DNA of 64,000 bases, from NCBI GenBank assembly GCA_050011895.1, contig JBEKIF010000022.1, positions 1-64,000 on the forward strand. Direction: 5' to 3'. Each line of letters starts with the position of its first letter. Positions within the stretch are counted from its first letter, which is position 1. The notes below the pieces were generated by a model, which searched no databases, was not told the origin of the DNA, and worked only from the letters and a program-made list of their open reading frames with translations. The stretch comes from DATBGO01 sp050011895. Lineage in GTDB: Bacteria; Actinomycetota; Actinomycetes; Streptosporangiales; Streptosporangiaceae. The translations under genes and the position numbers were made by a program. Below, in pieces: positions 1 to 8,208 of the stretch.

Positions 1-692
1 TGATACCAGTCCTGCCAGGCGAGCATGGAGGACAGCCCGAACAGCGCGCCGGCGGCGATCGCGCCCGGGCCCGCCAGCCACAGCCGCGCGGCCCGGTACA
101 TCACGTAGCAGGCCAGGCCGGGCGTCACGATGGTCAGCAGGGTGAACGCGGCCGAGGGGCCGAATGCCAGGGTGACCGGGGTCATCACCAGCCCGACCAG
201 CGGCATCGTGGTGCCGAAGGCCAGCTGGATGCCGGCCGGGGCGGCCATCTGCGTGGTGAACCACGGGTTGCCCAGGTGGATGATCTGGTGGGCGGTCCAC
301 TGCAGGCCCCAGACATAGTTCGAGACGTCCCGCGTCTTCGGCAGCCTGCCGGTGATGTAGGTGGCAATGGGCCAGGTCACGGCGACACCGGCGGCCAGGT
401 AGACGGCGAGCAGGGCTAGGTGCCGCACGACCGGGCGGGACAAGCCGCGACCACTGCCGCCCTGCGGCGCTGCCCCGGCCAGTTGGCCAGCATGCGCGGC
501 CTGGCCTGCGGAAGCGCTTGACGCACCCGGCGCGGCGCTGCCTGAGGCGCCGGCGGCACTATCTGCGGCACCATCTGCGGCACTGCCAGCGGCACCGGCC
601 GACGTACCGGTCGGGGTACCGGCACGCGAGTCCAGCGTCCTGGCCGGGCCACCGCCCGGCTGGCCGCGCCGACCGCCGTCTGCTGCGTTCAT
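1..692 (-). CDS. Integral membrane glycosyltransferase-like protein, N-terminal part (runs off the window)
   Basis: An open frame starts at the ATG at 690-692 and stays open to the window edge. After a start of MNAADGGRRGQPGG there is an Ala/Gly/Ser-rich, probably disordered tail of roughly 80 residues. A first membrane helix follows (HLALLAVYLAAGVAVTWPIA), then a loop with FTTQMAAPAGIQLAFG, then more hydrophobic segments and a Tyr/Trp-containing loop at the edge. The layout, a membrane helix followed by a large extracytoplasmic loop, fits a GT-C-fold or YfhO-type sugar transferase acting on lipid-linked sugars. The catalytic region lies partly outside the window, so substrate and family are inferred. 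The next gene, at 893, is divergent, so promoters for both should lie between 693 and 892. The Ala-rich tail resembles the low-complexity inserts in the two other polytopic proteins here. Confidence 0.7.
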   Translation of the reverse strand, partial: MNAADGGRRGQPGGGPARTLDSRAGTPTGTSAGAAGSAADGAADSAAGASGSAAPGASSASAGQAAHAGQLAGAAPQGGSGRGLSRPVVRHLALLAVYLAAGVAVTWPIATYITGRLPKTRDVSNYVWGLQWTAHQIIHLGNPWFTTQMAAPAGIQLAFGTTMPLVGLVMTPVTLAFGPSAAFTLLTIVTPGLACYVMYRAARLWLAGPGAIAAGALFGLSSMLAWQDWY

Positions 693-892
693 CCCTACCC
701 TCGTCAAGCACGAGCTGCATTGATTGCCCCGGACCGGACCCGCCAGACCCCGCCGTCACGCCGTCGCTGAGGACGCCGCGCTCCCCGGAACGGCGAGCAG
801 TGAGCAGACGGGCGGACGTGCGGTCCCCGGCGATCCTAGCCAGCGCCCGGGCGGTCAGCCGACCTGGCCACCGGCACCGCTAGAGTCCTGAG

Positions 893-1669
893 GTGACACT
901 CTGGCAAGAGTCCAGCGTACGACCGCTTCCGGCGCGGCTGATCCGCTGGGAGATCTTCGTTGTCTTTGCCGTATCACTGGGCGCGAGTGGCCTCAACGCG
1001 CTGCTCTCCCTGATCGGCTCGCTGCTCGCCAAGCCCGCGCTGCACAGCCAGCAGGCGCTGCTGGTCGGATCGCTGGCCCCCAACCACTGGCTCGATCTCG
1101 TTCTCCAGCTGGTCGGGATCGCCGAGGCGCTCGTCCCGGTCGGGCTGGTGTTCTACCTGATAACCGTCTCCGGCGAGCCGCTCTCCGTCCTTGGCCTTGA
1201 CGCCAGCCAGCCAGCCAGGGATGCCTTGCGCGGAGCCGCCCTTGCCGCCCTGATCGGCGGCGCGGGCCTCGGCTTGTACCTGGCCGCATTCAAGGCCGGG
1301 GCCAGCCTGAACGTCGTTCCTGAGCAGCTGCCCGCCGTCTGGTGGCGGATACCCGTGCTGCTGCTCAGCGCCGCGCATGACGGGATCCTCGAGGAGATCC
1401 TGGTCATCGGCTACCTGCTGCACCGGCTGGATCAGCTGGGCTGGACGCCATGGAAGGCAATCGCGTTCAGCGCGGTCCTGCGCGGCTCCTATCACCTGTA
1501 CCAGGGGTTCGGCGGCTTCCTCGGGAACGCGGCGATGGGCGTGATCTTCGGGCTGCTCTACCGCCGGTGGGGGAGGGTCACTCCGATGATCATTGCGCAC
1601 ACGCTGATCGACGCCGTCGCCTTCATCGGGTACGCCGCCCTGCACGGCCGGGTGTCCTGGCTTCCTTAG
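893..1669 (+). CDS. CPBP family intramembrane glutamic endopeptidase
   Basis: A 258-residue polytopic membrane protein with about seven hydrophobic segments. It carries the motifs of the CPBP (Abi/CAAX-protease-like) family: a paired-glutamate motif in DGILEEILVIGYLLHRL near residues 164-180, a GSYHLYQG segment with its histidine, and a final IAHTLIDA segment with His and Asp. In the family these residues form an intramembrane glutamate/histidine active site that cleaves membrane-proximal peptides, as in prenyl-protein processing or bacteriocin self-immunity. The usual EExxxR motif reads EEILVI, so the arginine is not at its standard place. The GTG start at 893 directly precedes MTLWQESSV; no strong ribosome site is visible. 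It stands alone between divergent and convergent neighbours, so its substrate cannot be inferred. Confidence 0.85.
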   Translation: MTLWQESSVRPLPARLIRWEIFVVFAVSLGASGLNALLSLIGSLLAKPALHSQQALLVGSLAPNHWLDLVLQLVGIAEALVPVGLVFYLITVSGEPLSVLGLDASQPARDALRGAALAALIGGAGLGLYLAAFKAGASLNVVPEQLPAVWWRIPVLLLSAAHDGILEEILVIGYLLHRLDQLGWTPWKAIAFSAVLRGSYHLYQGFGGFLGNAAMGVIFGLLYRRWGRVTPMIIAHTLIDAVAFIGYAALHGRVSWLP

Positions 1670-1754
1670 CCAGGCGGGCCGGCGGCATGCCGGGCGGGCG
1701 CGTGCCGGGGCGGGCGCGGCTGCTGGCGGTTCGTGGCGTCCGGGACCAGCGGAG

Positions 1755-2303
1755 TCAGCGGCCGAGCCCGGCCACGACCACCGCGCCCGGCAGCTGCCCG
1801 AGAGCCTCGCCGGGCAGCGTCAGCTTGGATCGACGGACCCCGCTGCCTATCACTACCCGTGACGTCCCGGCCACGGCCATGTCCACGTAAACGGGCCAGT
1901 GGGCCGGCAGGCCGATCGGGGTGATGCCGCCGTATTCCATCTCCGTCTCCGCAACGGCGACGTCCACCGCTGCGAACGACGCCTTGCGCACATCCAACTG
2001 CCTGCGCACGATCCCGTTGACGTCAGCCCTGGTGGTAGCGAGTATGACGCAGGCGGCGAACCTGGTCTCGCCGTCCCGGCGCCCAGCGACGACGACGCAG
2101 TTAGCCGACTCGTCCGGCGGCACGCCGTAGCGCTCGCAGAAAGCGGCGGTGTCAGCGAGCCCGGGATCGATCTCGGCGACGCCCACCGCGGCGGCGTCGA
2201 TCTTGCCGTCCAGGGCGGCTAGCGCCACGGCGACAGTGGGCCCGAGGAGGTCGGGCCTGCTGAGGGCGGCCGCCGCGTCGAGGCGGCCGATACGCATGGT
2301 CAC
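1755..2303 (-). CDS. YbaK/EbsC (ProX-like) aminoacyl-tRNA deacylase domain protein
   Basis: A 182-residue, single-domain YbaK/aminoacyl-tRNA-editing protein. Diagnostic stretches are the central DVNGIVRRQLDVRKASFA segment (about residues 94-111), the EMEYGGITPIGLP motif, and the C-terminal IGSGVRRSKL, which match the nucleotide-like binding pocket of the family. Members hydrolyse mischarged tRNAs such as Cys-tRNA(Pro) or Ala-tRNA(Pro) in trans; which substrate this one edits cannot be told. The ATG at 2301-2303 is preceded by a short G-rich leader. It is convergent with the CPBP gene and divergent from the 50-bp repeat region upstream. Confidence 0.9.
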   Translation of the reverse strand: MTMRIGRLDAAAALSRPDLLGPTVAVALAALDGKIDAAAVGVAEIDPGLADTAAFCERYGVPPDESANCVVVAGRRDGETRFAACVILATTRADVNGIVRRQLDVRKASFAAVDVAVAETEMEYGGITPIGLPAHWPVYVDMAVAGTSRVVIGSGVRRSKLTLPGEALGQLPGAVVVAGLGR

Positions 2304-2449
2304 CTGCCGTAGTCTAAGGGACGGCGATCAACCGCCGCCCGGCATGATGGCCGCGCGGGAGTCAGGACGGAAATCGGGGTCAGCTGGTCAGGCTGGATAG
2401 CTTGACCCGGGCCGTGACGAATCCGTTGATTTCCCCCCGCGGCGAACTC

Positions 2450-2499
2450 GCCGGTCCCCTTATTGTTCCACCGTGGCGCCAGGACAACCGGCCAGCGAG
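2450..2499 (+). repeat. 50-bp imperfect direct repeat, copy 1
   Basis: This stretch matches 3789-3838 at 42 of 50 positions without gaps. It contains the shared core CCCTTATT, TTCCA, then a GTG and CGCCAGGA, AACCGG and CAGCGAG. In copy 2 the equivalent triplet is the ATG of the amidase gene. Here a GTG opens a frame that reads APGQPASE, parallel to the amidase start SPGEPGSE, but the resemblance stops and the frame then runs antisense through the neighbouring dehydrogenase gene. It looks like a duplicated leader and start region. Confidence 0.85.
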
Positions 2500-2520
2500 G
2501 CCCCGGGCCGCTCGTCGTTG

Positions 2521-3666
2521 CTACGGCCGCGGCGGGTGCGGATAGTCAGGCGAGCGGTCCTGGAAGGACAGGATGCGCGGGTTCCGGATGACGCCGTCTC
2601 TGATCTCGACGGCCCGCCGCACCGTCTCGTTGAGTTCCCACGCCTGCGGGCCGGCCAGTACCGGGCCCAGATATGGCAGCAGCGCCTCGCTTATCTCCCA
2701 GGTCGCGGAGTTCCACAGGTGCGACGGGCTGTGGTCCACGCCGTAATAGTGAACGTCAGTGCCGACCGTGAGCATCGGGTCCGCGAAGGACGTCGGGCGC
2801 GCCCAGCTGAAGCCCATGCCCTCGTCGCAGGACACATCGACGATGAGACTGCCGGGCGCGAAGGAGTCAAGCTCGTCGCTGGTGACGAACATCAGCGGCG
2901 CATCTGTGTCCTGCAGCACGCAATTGACCACGATGTCGTGCCTGGCGAGGAAGGCCGCAAGCGGCATCCGGCCGGTTTCGCATAGCGCATGGCAGCGGCT
3001 GGGTTCGTCGGCGTCCCGCTCGAAATGCACCATATGCGCCGAGTGGATCGGCGAGGCGACTGCGTGGATGTCCCGGTGGGTCAGGATGTCGACGTCGGAC
3101 ACGCCGTGCGCGTTGAGGGCCGTCACCGCGCCCCGCCCGGTAGCCCCGAAGCTGATGACGGCGGCCCGCAGCCTGCGGCCGTATTCGCCGGTCGTCCCGA
3201 CGAGCTCCAGGGCATGCAGGACCGAGCAGTAACCGGCCATTTCGTTGTTTTTGTGGAACACGTGCAGGCTGAACGAGCCGTCGGCCGACCAGTAGTTCAT
3301 CGCCTCGAAGGCGATCAGCGTGAGCCGCTTGGCGACGCTCAGCTGGGTGATCTCCCTGTCCTGGACACAATGCGGCCAGCCCCACAGGATCTGGCCCGCT
3401 CGCATTTCCCCGAGGTCCTGAGGCTGCGGCTTGGGCAGGAGGATGACATCGCATTCGGCGAAGAGCTGGTCACGGGTGCGAAGCCCGGCCACACTGGGCG
3501 CGAGCTGCGCGTCGGGTACGCCGAATGGCTCACCGTAGCCGCGCTCAAGGTAGATGCGCTCCCGCAAGTCGGCAGCGATGCGCCGGACGTGCAGCGGATG
3601 GATCGGGAGCCGGCGTTCGCTCTCCTTCCGCGATCGCGCCACGACTCCGAGGGTGAGCTGGTCCAC
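2521..3666 (-). CDS. N5-(carboxyethyl)ornithine synthase-like / alanine dehydrogenase-type NAD(P)-dependent enzyme
   Basis: I start the gene at the GTG at 3664-3666, because GAAGGGAG lies just upstream; this gives 381 residues. The N-terminal half has the alanine dehydrogenase/PNT-like substrate domain (LGVVARSRKESERRLPIHP, then RIYLERGYGEPFGV and LLPKPQPQDL). The middle (AVISFGATGRGAVTALNAHG) is a Rossmann glycine motif for NAD(P). The combination and length fit the carboxyethyl-ornithine synthase family, which reductively condenses pyruvate with ornithine; AlaDH or saccharopine-dehydrogenase-like activity is possible. The downstream HFERDADEPS and VLQDTDAPLM segments do not settle the substrate. 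The gene sits alone on the minus strand between two copies of a 50-bp direct repeat, suggesting it was inserted or arose with a duplication. Confidence 0.78.
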   Translation of the reverse strand: MDQLTLGVVARSRKESERRLPIHPLHVRRIAADLRERIYLERGYGEPFGVPDAQLAPSVAGLRTRDQLFAECDVILLPKPQPQDLGEMRAGQILWGWPHCVQDREITQLSVAKRLTLIAFEAMNYWSADGSFSLHVFHKNNEMAGYCSVLHALELVGTTGEYGRRLRAAVISFGATGRGAVTALNAHGVSDVDILTHRDIHAVASPIHSAHMVHFERDADEPSRCHALCETGRMPLAAFLARHDIVVNCVLQDTDAPLMFVTSDELDSFAPGSLIVDVSCDEGMGFSWARPTSFADPMLTVGTDVHYYGVDHSPSHLWNSATWEISEALLPYLGPVLAGPQAWELNETVRRAVEIRDGVIRNPRILSFQDRSPDYPHPPRP

Positions 3667-3725
3667 GCGCGCTCCCTTCTCGGATCCTTGTGTAGCACAA
3701 CGGCCCGGGGCCGCGGGCCGACCAG

Positions 3726-3770
3726 GCCAGGGCGCACGGCCCGGGCGCACGGCCAGGGCGCACGGCCCGG
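3726..3770 (+). repeat. 13-bp tandem repeat, three and a half units
   Basis: Units at 3726-3738, 3739-3751 and 3752-3764 read GCCAGGGCGCACG, GCCCGGGCGCACG and GCCAGGGCGCACG, with a partial fourth unit. The array sits between the divergent dehydrogenase (start 3666) and amidase (start 3812) genes, where promoters are expected. Function unknown; replication slippage is the simplest source. Confidence 0.85.
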
Positions 3771-3788
3771 CAATGAGCCGCGTGCCCC

Positions 3789-3838
3789 GCCGGTTCCCTT
3801 ATTCTTCCAAAATGTCGCCAGGAGAACCGGGCAGCGAG
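3789..3838 (+). repeat. 50-bp imperfect direct repeat, copy 2 (amidase start region)
   Basis: Partner of 2450-2499 (42 of 50 bases identical). It spans the last 23 bases before the amidase ATG at 3812 and its first nine codons. There is no clear Shine-Dalgarno within it. The TTATTCTTCCA stretch close to the start codon may belong to a promoter of a leaderless message; this is a guess. Confidence 0.85.
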
Positions 3839-5323
3839 ACGGCGGGCAACACGGTCATCGGCGTCCGCGGGGCGACCATCATCGGGCTGCAGGACGCGAT
3901 GAACGCCGGAACGCTCAGTTCCGCCGATCTCACGGCCTCCTGCCTGGAGCGGATCGAGCGGCTCAACCCGCGGCTGCATGCCGTCATCGCGGCCAATCCG
4001 CTGGCCGCCGACGAGGCACGGGCCAGGGATAGCGCCCGCGCCGCCGGAGCGCCCCGCGGCCCGCTCGACGGCGTCCCGGTCCTGATCAAGGACAACATCG
4101 GCACCCGGGAGCAGCCAGCCACCGCGGGCTCGCCCGCGCTACTCGGGGCGGCCGCCGCCGACGCCTTCCTGGTCTGTCGGCTGCGCGAGGCAGGGGCGGT
4201 GATCCTCGGCAAGGCGAACCTGTCGGAGTGGGCGAACTTCCGTTCGACCAGCTCAAGTAGCGGCTGGAGCACGCTCGGCGGCCAGGCCGCCAATCCGTGG
4301 GGCGTGGGCAGGAATCCGTCCGGCTCGAGTTCGGGATCGGCGGTAGCGGTAGCGGCTGGCCTCGCCCCGGTCGCGATCGGAACCGAGACCGACGGGTCGA
4401 TCATCTCGCCCGCCAGCGCTTGCGGCGTCGTCGGCGTGAAGCCGACGCTCGGCCTGGTCAGCCGGACCGGCATCGTGCCTATCTCGGCGGCGCAGGACAC
4501 CGCGGGCCCGCTGACCAGCTGCGTGACCGACGCGGCGCTGCTGCTGGCAGCGCTGGCCGGCGCCGACCCGGCCGACCCCGCGACGCTGGCGCCCGCCCGG
4601 CCGGACGACTACGCGGCGTTCCTCGACCCGGGGGCGCTGGCCGGTGCGCGGCTCGGCGTCTGGCGGAACGGCTCGAAAGCGGCCACCCCGGCGACCGTGG
4701 CCGTGCTGGACGCGGCCGTGGCCCTGCTGCGCTCGCTCGGGGCAAAGGTGATCGACCCGGTAGAGCTCCCCGGCGCGGATGAGATCAGCGAGCCGGAGAT
4801 GACCGCGCTGCTGCACGAGTTCAAGCGGGACCTGAACGCCTACCTGCGCGGCCTGCCCGGCGATCATCCGGCCAGCCTCGCCGAGCTGATTGCATTTAAC
4901 AGCTATAACGGGAATCGCGTGCTGGCCCACTTCGGCCAGGAGATCTTCGAGCGTGCAGAAGCCACCAGCGGCGGTCCCGATGACCCTGCCTGCGCTGCTG
5001 CCCGGGCGGCGGCAGGCCGGCTGGCCCGCGGCTGCCTCGACAGCGCGCTAGGCGGGCACCGGCTCGACGCGGTCGTTACGCTGTCAGGCAGCCCGGCCTG
5101 GCTGACCGATCATGTGCTCGGCGATCACCACGTCTTCGGCACGTCGGGTCCGGCTGCGGTGGCCGGTTATCCGTCGATATCCGTGTCAGCTGGTCTTGTC
5201 AGCGGTCTTCCTGTCGGGCTGTCGTTCACCGGGCCAGCGTGGAGCGAGCCCAGGCTGCTCGGCCTCGCCTACGCCTTTGAGCAGGCCAGGCCAGCGCAGG
5301 GGAAGCCGCCGGCGCAGCGATAG
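3812..5323 (+). CDS. Amidase-signature family hydrolase (GatA/peptide-amidase like)
   Basis: A 503-residue amidase-signature enzyme. The catalytic Ser-cisSer-Lys triad is visible: the lysine in GVPVLIKDNIGT, and the serine-rich motif GRNPSGSSSGSAVAVAAGLA followed by GTETDGSI. These enzymes hydrolyse amide bonds of small amides or peptides. The length and the ILGKANLSEWANFRS segment favour a stand-alone secondary-metabolism or peptide amidase over GatA of the Gln-tRNA amidotransferase, whose partners GatB and GatC are absent here. I use the ATG at 3812, which lies inside the 50-bp repeat; an upstream in-frame ATG near 3773 is an alternative. Only nine bases separate its stop from mshC, so the two may share a transcript, but a metabolic link to mycothiol is not shown. 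Confidence 0.88.
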   Translation: MSPGEPGSETAGNTVIGVRGATIIGLQDAMNAGTLSSADLTASCLERIERLNPRLHAVIAANPLAADEARARDSARAAGAPRGPLDGVPVLIKDNIGTREQPATAGSPALLGAAAADAFLVCRLREAGAVILGKANLSEWANFRSTSSSSGWSTLGGQAANPWGVGRNPSGSSSGSAVAVAAGLAPVAIGTETDGSIISPASACGVVGVKPTLGLVSRTGIVPISAAQDTAGPLTSCVTDAALLLAALAGADPADPATLAPARPDDYAAFLDPGALAGARLGVWRNGSKAATPATVAVLDAAVALLRSLGAKVIDPVELPGADEISEPEMTALLHEFKRDLNAYLRGLPGDHPASLAELIAFNSYNGNRVLAHFGQEIFERAEATSGGPDDPACAAARAAAGRLARGCLDSALGGHRLDAVVTLSGSPAWLTDHVLGDHHVFGTSGPAAVAGYPSISVSAGLVSGLPVGLSFTGPAWSEPRLLGLAYAFEQARPAQGKPPAQR

Positions 5324-5332
5324 CCTAACCGC

Positions 5333-6658
5333 ATGGATTCCTGGCGTACCGTGCGCGTTCCCGAACTCCCCGGGCGGGGGCCGGAGCCCAGAGTCAGGGA
5401 CACTTCGAGCGGCCGCCTGGTGACCGCGGCGGCCGGGCGGGTGGCGACGCTGTACGCCTGCGGCATCACCCCGTACGACGCGACGCATGTCGGCCACGCC
5501 GCAACCTTCATCGCGTGGGACCTGCTCGTCCGGGCCTGGCGTGACTCGGGGCACGAGGTCAGCTACGCGCAGAACGTCACCGACGTGGACGATCCGTTGC
5601 TGGAGCGGGCGGCCCGGGATGGCGAGGACTGGCGGGAGCTTGCCGAGCGTGAGATCGCGCTTTACCGCACCGACATGGCGGCCCTGCGGGTGCTGCCCCC
5701 GGCTCACTATGTCGGCGCGGTGGAGGCGCTGGGGGTGATCGAGCGGTTCAACCGGTCGCTCGCCGATCACGGCGCCCTCTATGAGCTCGACGGTGACATT
5801 TACTTCGCCAGGTCGGCCGATCCCGCGTTCGGCTCGGTCGCCAGGCTCGACGCCCCGACCATGCTGGCGCTGGCCGCCGAGCGGGGCGGGGACCCAGGGC
5901 GCCCGGGGAAGAAAGATCCGCTTGACCCGCTGGTCTGGGTGGCCGAGCGGGCAGGCGAGCCGTCCTGGGCGTCTGAGTTCGGCGCCGGACGGCCGGGCTG
6001 GCACGTCGAGTGCGCGGCGATCGCGGCCGAGTATCTGGGCGCCTCGTTCGATGTCCAGGCCGGCGGCACTGACCTCGCGTTCCCGCATCACGAGATGAGC
6101 GCATCACACGCCCGGGTGGCGCTCGGCGGTGGTGGCGGCAGGCCGGCCGCGCAGGTTTTCGCCCGCTGTTTTGTCCATGCCGGCATGGTGCGGCTGGACG
6201 GCGAGAAGATGTCCAAATCCCGGGGCAACCTGGTGTTCGTGTCTCGGCTGCTGGCCGCAGGGGTCGATCCGATGGCGGTCCGGCTGGCGATCCTGGCCCA
6301 TCATTACGCTGAAGACTGGGACTGGACACCACAGGGACTAGCCGCGGCCGGTGACCGGCTGGCCCGGTGGCGCGGCGCGGTCGCGCTGACCTCTGCCGCA
6401 GCCGGGCCGCTGCAGGGAAAGGTGCCGGCGGCGCAGGACATCCTCGCCGCGGCGAGGGACCGGCTTGCCGACAATCTGGACGCTCCCGGCGCGCTCGCCG
6501 CGGTCGATAGCTGGGCCGAGGCCGTCGTCGCGGCGGCCGGATCGTCGGGTTGGGGCGGGCCGGGGCCCGTGACCGGCACAGCGGCCGATCTGGAACTGGC
6601 TAACGCCGGCCGTCTTGTAAGCGACCTGGTCGACGCTCTGCTCGGCATCGCGCTCTGA
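5333..6658 (+). CDS. mshC: Cysteine--1D-myo-inosityl 2-amino-2-deoxy-alpha-D-glucopyranoside ligase
   Basis: MshC joins cysteine to GlcN-inositol using ATP, the third committed step of mycothiol synthesis. The 441-residue protein is a cysteinyl-tRNA-synthetase paralogue lacking the anticodon domain. It has YACGITPYDATHVGH near residues 41-55 (zinc cysteine and HIGH-like motif), the MshC-typical RGGDPGRPGKKDPLDPLVW segment, a GWHVECAAIAAEYLG segment, and KMSKSRGN near residue 290. The GKKDPLDPLVW signature and short length separate it from CysS. Its presence implies a mycothiol-based thiol redox system, a hallmark of Actinomycetota. It follows the amidase gene by nine bases. Downstream is an unusual TGCGCAAG repeat array between its stop and the convergent GT2 gene. 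Confidence 0.96.
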   Translation: MDSWRTVRVPELPGRGPEPRVRDTSSGRLVTAAAGRVATLYACGITPYDATHVGHAATFIAWDLLVRAWRDSGHEVSYAQNVTDVDDPLLERAARDGEDWRELAEREIALYRTDMAALRVLPPAHYVGAVEALGVIERFNRSLADHGALYELDGDIYFARSADPAFGSVARLDAPTMLALAAERGGDPGRPGKKDPLDPLVWVAERAGEPSWASEFGAGRPGWHVECAAIAAEYLGASFDVQAGGTDLAFPHHEMSASHARVALGGGGGRPAAQVFARCFVHAGMVRLDGEKMSKSRGNLVFVSRLLAAGVDPMAVRLAILAHHYAEDWDWTPQGLAAAGDRLARWRGAVALTSAAAGPLQGKVPAAQDILAAARDRLADNLDAPGALAAVDSWAEAVVAAAGSSGWGGPGPVTGTAADLELANAGRLVSDLVDALLGIAL

Positions 6659-6708
6659 CGACTCCGGTCCGTATCCACTTGCGCCCCGTCCCTTATGCCT
6701 CCGGCCTG

Positions 6709-6825
6709 TTGTGCAAGGGTGGTCGGCCATCTTGCGCAAGCTCGGGGCGCCTGCGCAAGGATCATCGGCCCTGCTGCGCAAGGATTCATCGGCCCTCCTG
6801 CGCGAGAGCGGGCCTACTGCGCAAG
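6709..6825 (+). repeat. Array of six TTGCGCAAG-like boxes at two-helical-turn spacing
   Basis: Boxes begin at 6709 (TTGTGCAAG), 6732 (TTGCGCAAG), 6751, 6774 (both CTGCGCAAG), 6798 (CTGCGCGAG) and 6817 (CTGCGCAAG). The start-to-start distances are 23, 19, 23, 24 and 19. The core TTGCGCAA is palindromic. Boxes three to five also share the linker GGATCATCGGCC or close variants, so part of the array is a degenerate 23-bp tandem repeat. It lies between the convergent mshC and GT2 genes, an unlikely place for a promoter. Possible roles are a protein-binding array, a transcription-blocking site or slippage debris. Confidence 0.85.
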
Positions 6826-6843
6826 CTCGGACTGTTCGGCGGG

Positions 6844-7764
6844 TTACCCCAGGGTGTGGTCTGGACGGTCTCCTGAGTTCGCTGGATGCTCAGGCGGCTG
6901 GCCGAACTGCGCCGCGCGCGGCGTGGCGACTTGGGACGCCGGGCGGCCAGTCCTGCGGCGCTCCCGCCACCACGTGCGGCTGATGACCCGCGCATAACGC
7001 AGGCCGTAGAGCAGGTTGTCGCCCTTCTTGCTCACGCCGGAGATCCGCTGGCGCATGACGGTCGGCACTTCAGCGACCCTAAATCCCTGGAAGAGCGCGC
7101 CGATCAGCAGCTCAGAGGTCTGGTACTGCGGCTGGGTCTGGCGCACCACGGCGGTCACCTCGGCGCGCATCGCCCGCAGACCGCTTGAGGTGTCGGTCAG
7201 CTGCGCGTGGGTGAGCCGGCTGATCAGCCGGGCGAAGAACCGGACGCCGACGTTGCGGAAGTTGTCGGTGTTCTCGGTATGGCCGAGCTGGCGCGAGCCG
7301 ACGACGAAGTCGGCGCGATTCTCCTCGAGTAGCTGGACCATGCCGGGCAAGTCGGCGGGATCCCACTGCCCATCGCCGTCGAGCGTGGCGATGTACTCGG
7401 CACCCGCTTCGCGCGCGATCCGGTAACCAAGGCGAAGCGCCACGCCGTGACCGCGGTTGGCCCGCAGCGTGCATACCAGGGCGCCATGCCGCTGCGCGAC
7501 CGAGGAAGTGCCATCGCGGCTGCCGTCGTCGATGACTAGCCTCGATACGGTCACGTCCGCGATCTGTTCGGGAATCTCGTCTAGTACGGCCCCGATGTTG
7601 CCTGCCTCGTTATAGGCGGCGATGACGATGACCAGCCGCTGCAGCTTGACGTCCGGATTGGCGCGTGCGAAAGCTTGCAGTGCTGCGTTGGTGATCTCCG
7701 CCGTGTCCGGTGCCTCGCGCAGCGCGCGATAGACATGACTGGCGGAGCGCCTTCGCATCAGCAT
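6844..7764 (-). CDS. Family 2 glycosyltransferase (polyprenyl/dolichol-phosphate sugar transferase type)
   Basis: A 306-residue GT2 enzyme with a GT-A fold. Visible motifs are VIVIAAYNEAGNIGAVLDEI (nucleotide-sugar start), VIDDGSRDGTSSVA, the DXD-containing YIATLDGDGQWDPADLP, and the acceptor region TSSGLRAMRAEV. The arrangement matches DPM1-like transferases that move mannose or glucose from a nucleotide sugar to polyprenyl phosphate at the inner membrane face. No C-terminal membrane helices are seen, so it should be soluble or peripheral. An extra N-terminal stretch of about 40 residues precedes the catalytic domain. The divergent neighbour at 8209 is a polytopic GT-C-like protein, which would be the logical user of a lipid-linked sugar; that link is inferred. 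Confidence 0.9.
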   Translation of the reverse strand: MLMRRRSASHVYRALREAPDTAEITNAALQAFARANPDVKLQRLVIVIAAYNEAGNIGAVLDEIPEQIADVTVSRLVIDDGSRDGTSSVAQRHGALVCTLRANRGHGVALRLGYRIAREAGAEYIATLDGDGQWDPADLPGMVQLLEENRADFVVGSRQLGHTENTDNFRNVGVRFFARLISRLTHAQLTDTSSGLRAMRAEVTAVVRQTQPQYQTSELLIGALFQGFRVAEVPTVMRQRISGVSKKGDNLLYGLRYARVISRTWWRERRRTGRPASQVATPRAAQFGQPPEHPANSGDRPDHTLG

Positions 7765-8208
7765 GTACCGTCTATCTCCAAGTCGGGCGGGTCATCCGTG
7801 GCTGACGATAGTTATCTTCCGGGCGGCGATGTCGCGGTCCGGGAAGGCTCGGATCATTGCGATGTGCGCCGGGGCTACCGTACTCGACTCAGGCCGCGCC
7901 GACGTGCAAGAACACTCGATCGGTCCGCGGCCGCGGGGAGCGCCTCGGCCTGCGAAGGTGCGCTGCCGGCGGCGCGAAACTGGCGCCGTCCTGCCGGCGT
8001 CCTGCTCGCGAAGACTTCGGCAAAACCCTGAAGGCGGGTCTCATGCATGACAGCGGGCCCGGGTGGGGTCGTCATGCGAGTAGCATCTTGCGCGGCTGCC
8101 GATGGTTGGCCTGCGCGCACGCCGGGAGGACGCCGGATTCGGTCGGCCTGACCTGCCTTGGCACTGGCCAAGCTCGGTTCAACAGGTGCCTGCGGAGAGT
8201 AGCTAGCT
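7765..8208. other. 444-bp divergent intergenic region
   Basis: It separates the GT2 gene (minus) from the GT-C-like gene (plus). I see no convincing gene: frames here lack family motifs and ribosome sites. A GGAGAG at 8194-8199 serves the GTG at 8209. Promoters for both genes should be here but no box stands out. Confidence 0.6.

Noticed and set aside
1679..1693. A CCGGC/GCCGG hairpin after the CPBP gene
   Set aside because: Five-base G+C arms are expected by chance in this sequence.
2473..2985. A long plus-strand frame beginning in repeat copy 1
   Set aside because: After the first eight codons it is antisense to the dehydrogenase gene and has no family resemblance.
6709..6825. Reading the TGCGCAAG array as a CRISPR or a replication-origin iteron set
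   Set aside because: Units are too short and too close for CRISPR, and no cas, rep or dnaA genes are nearby.
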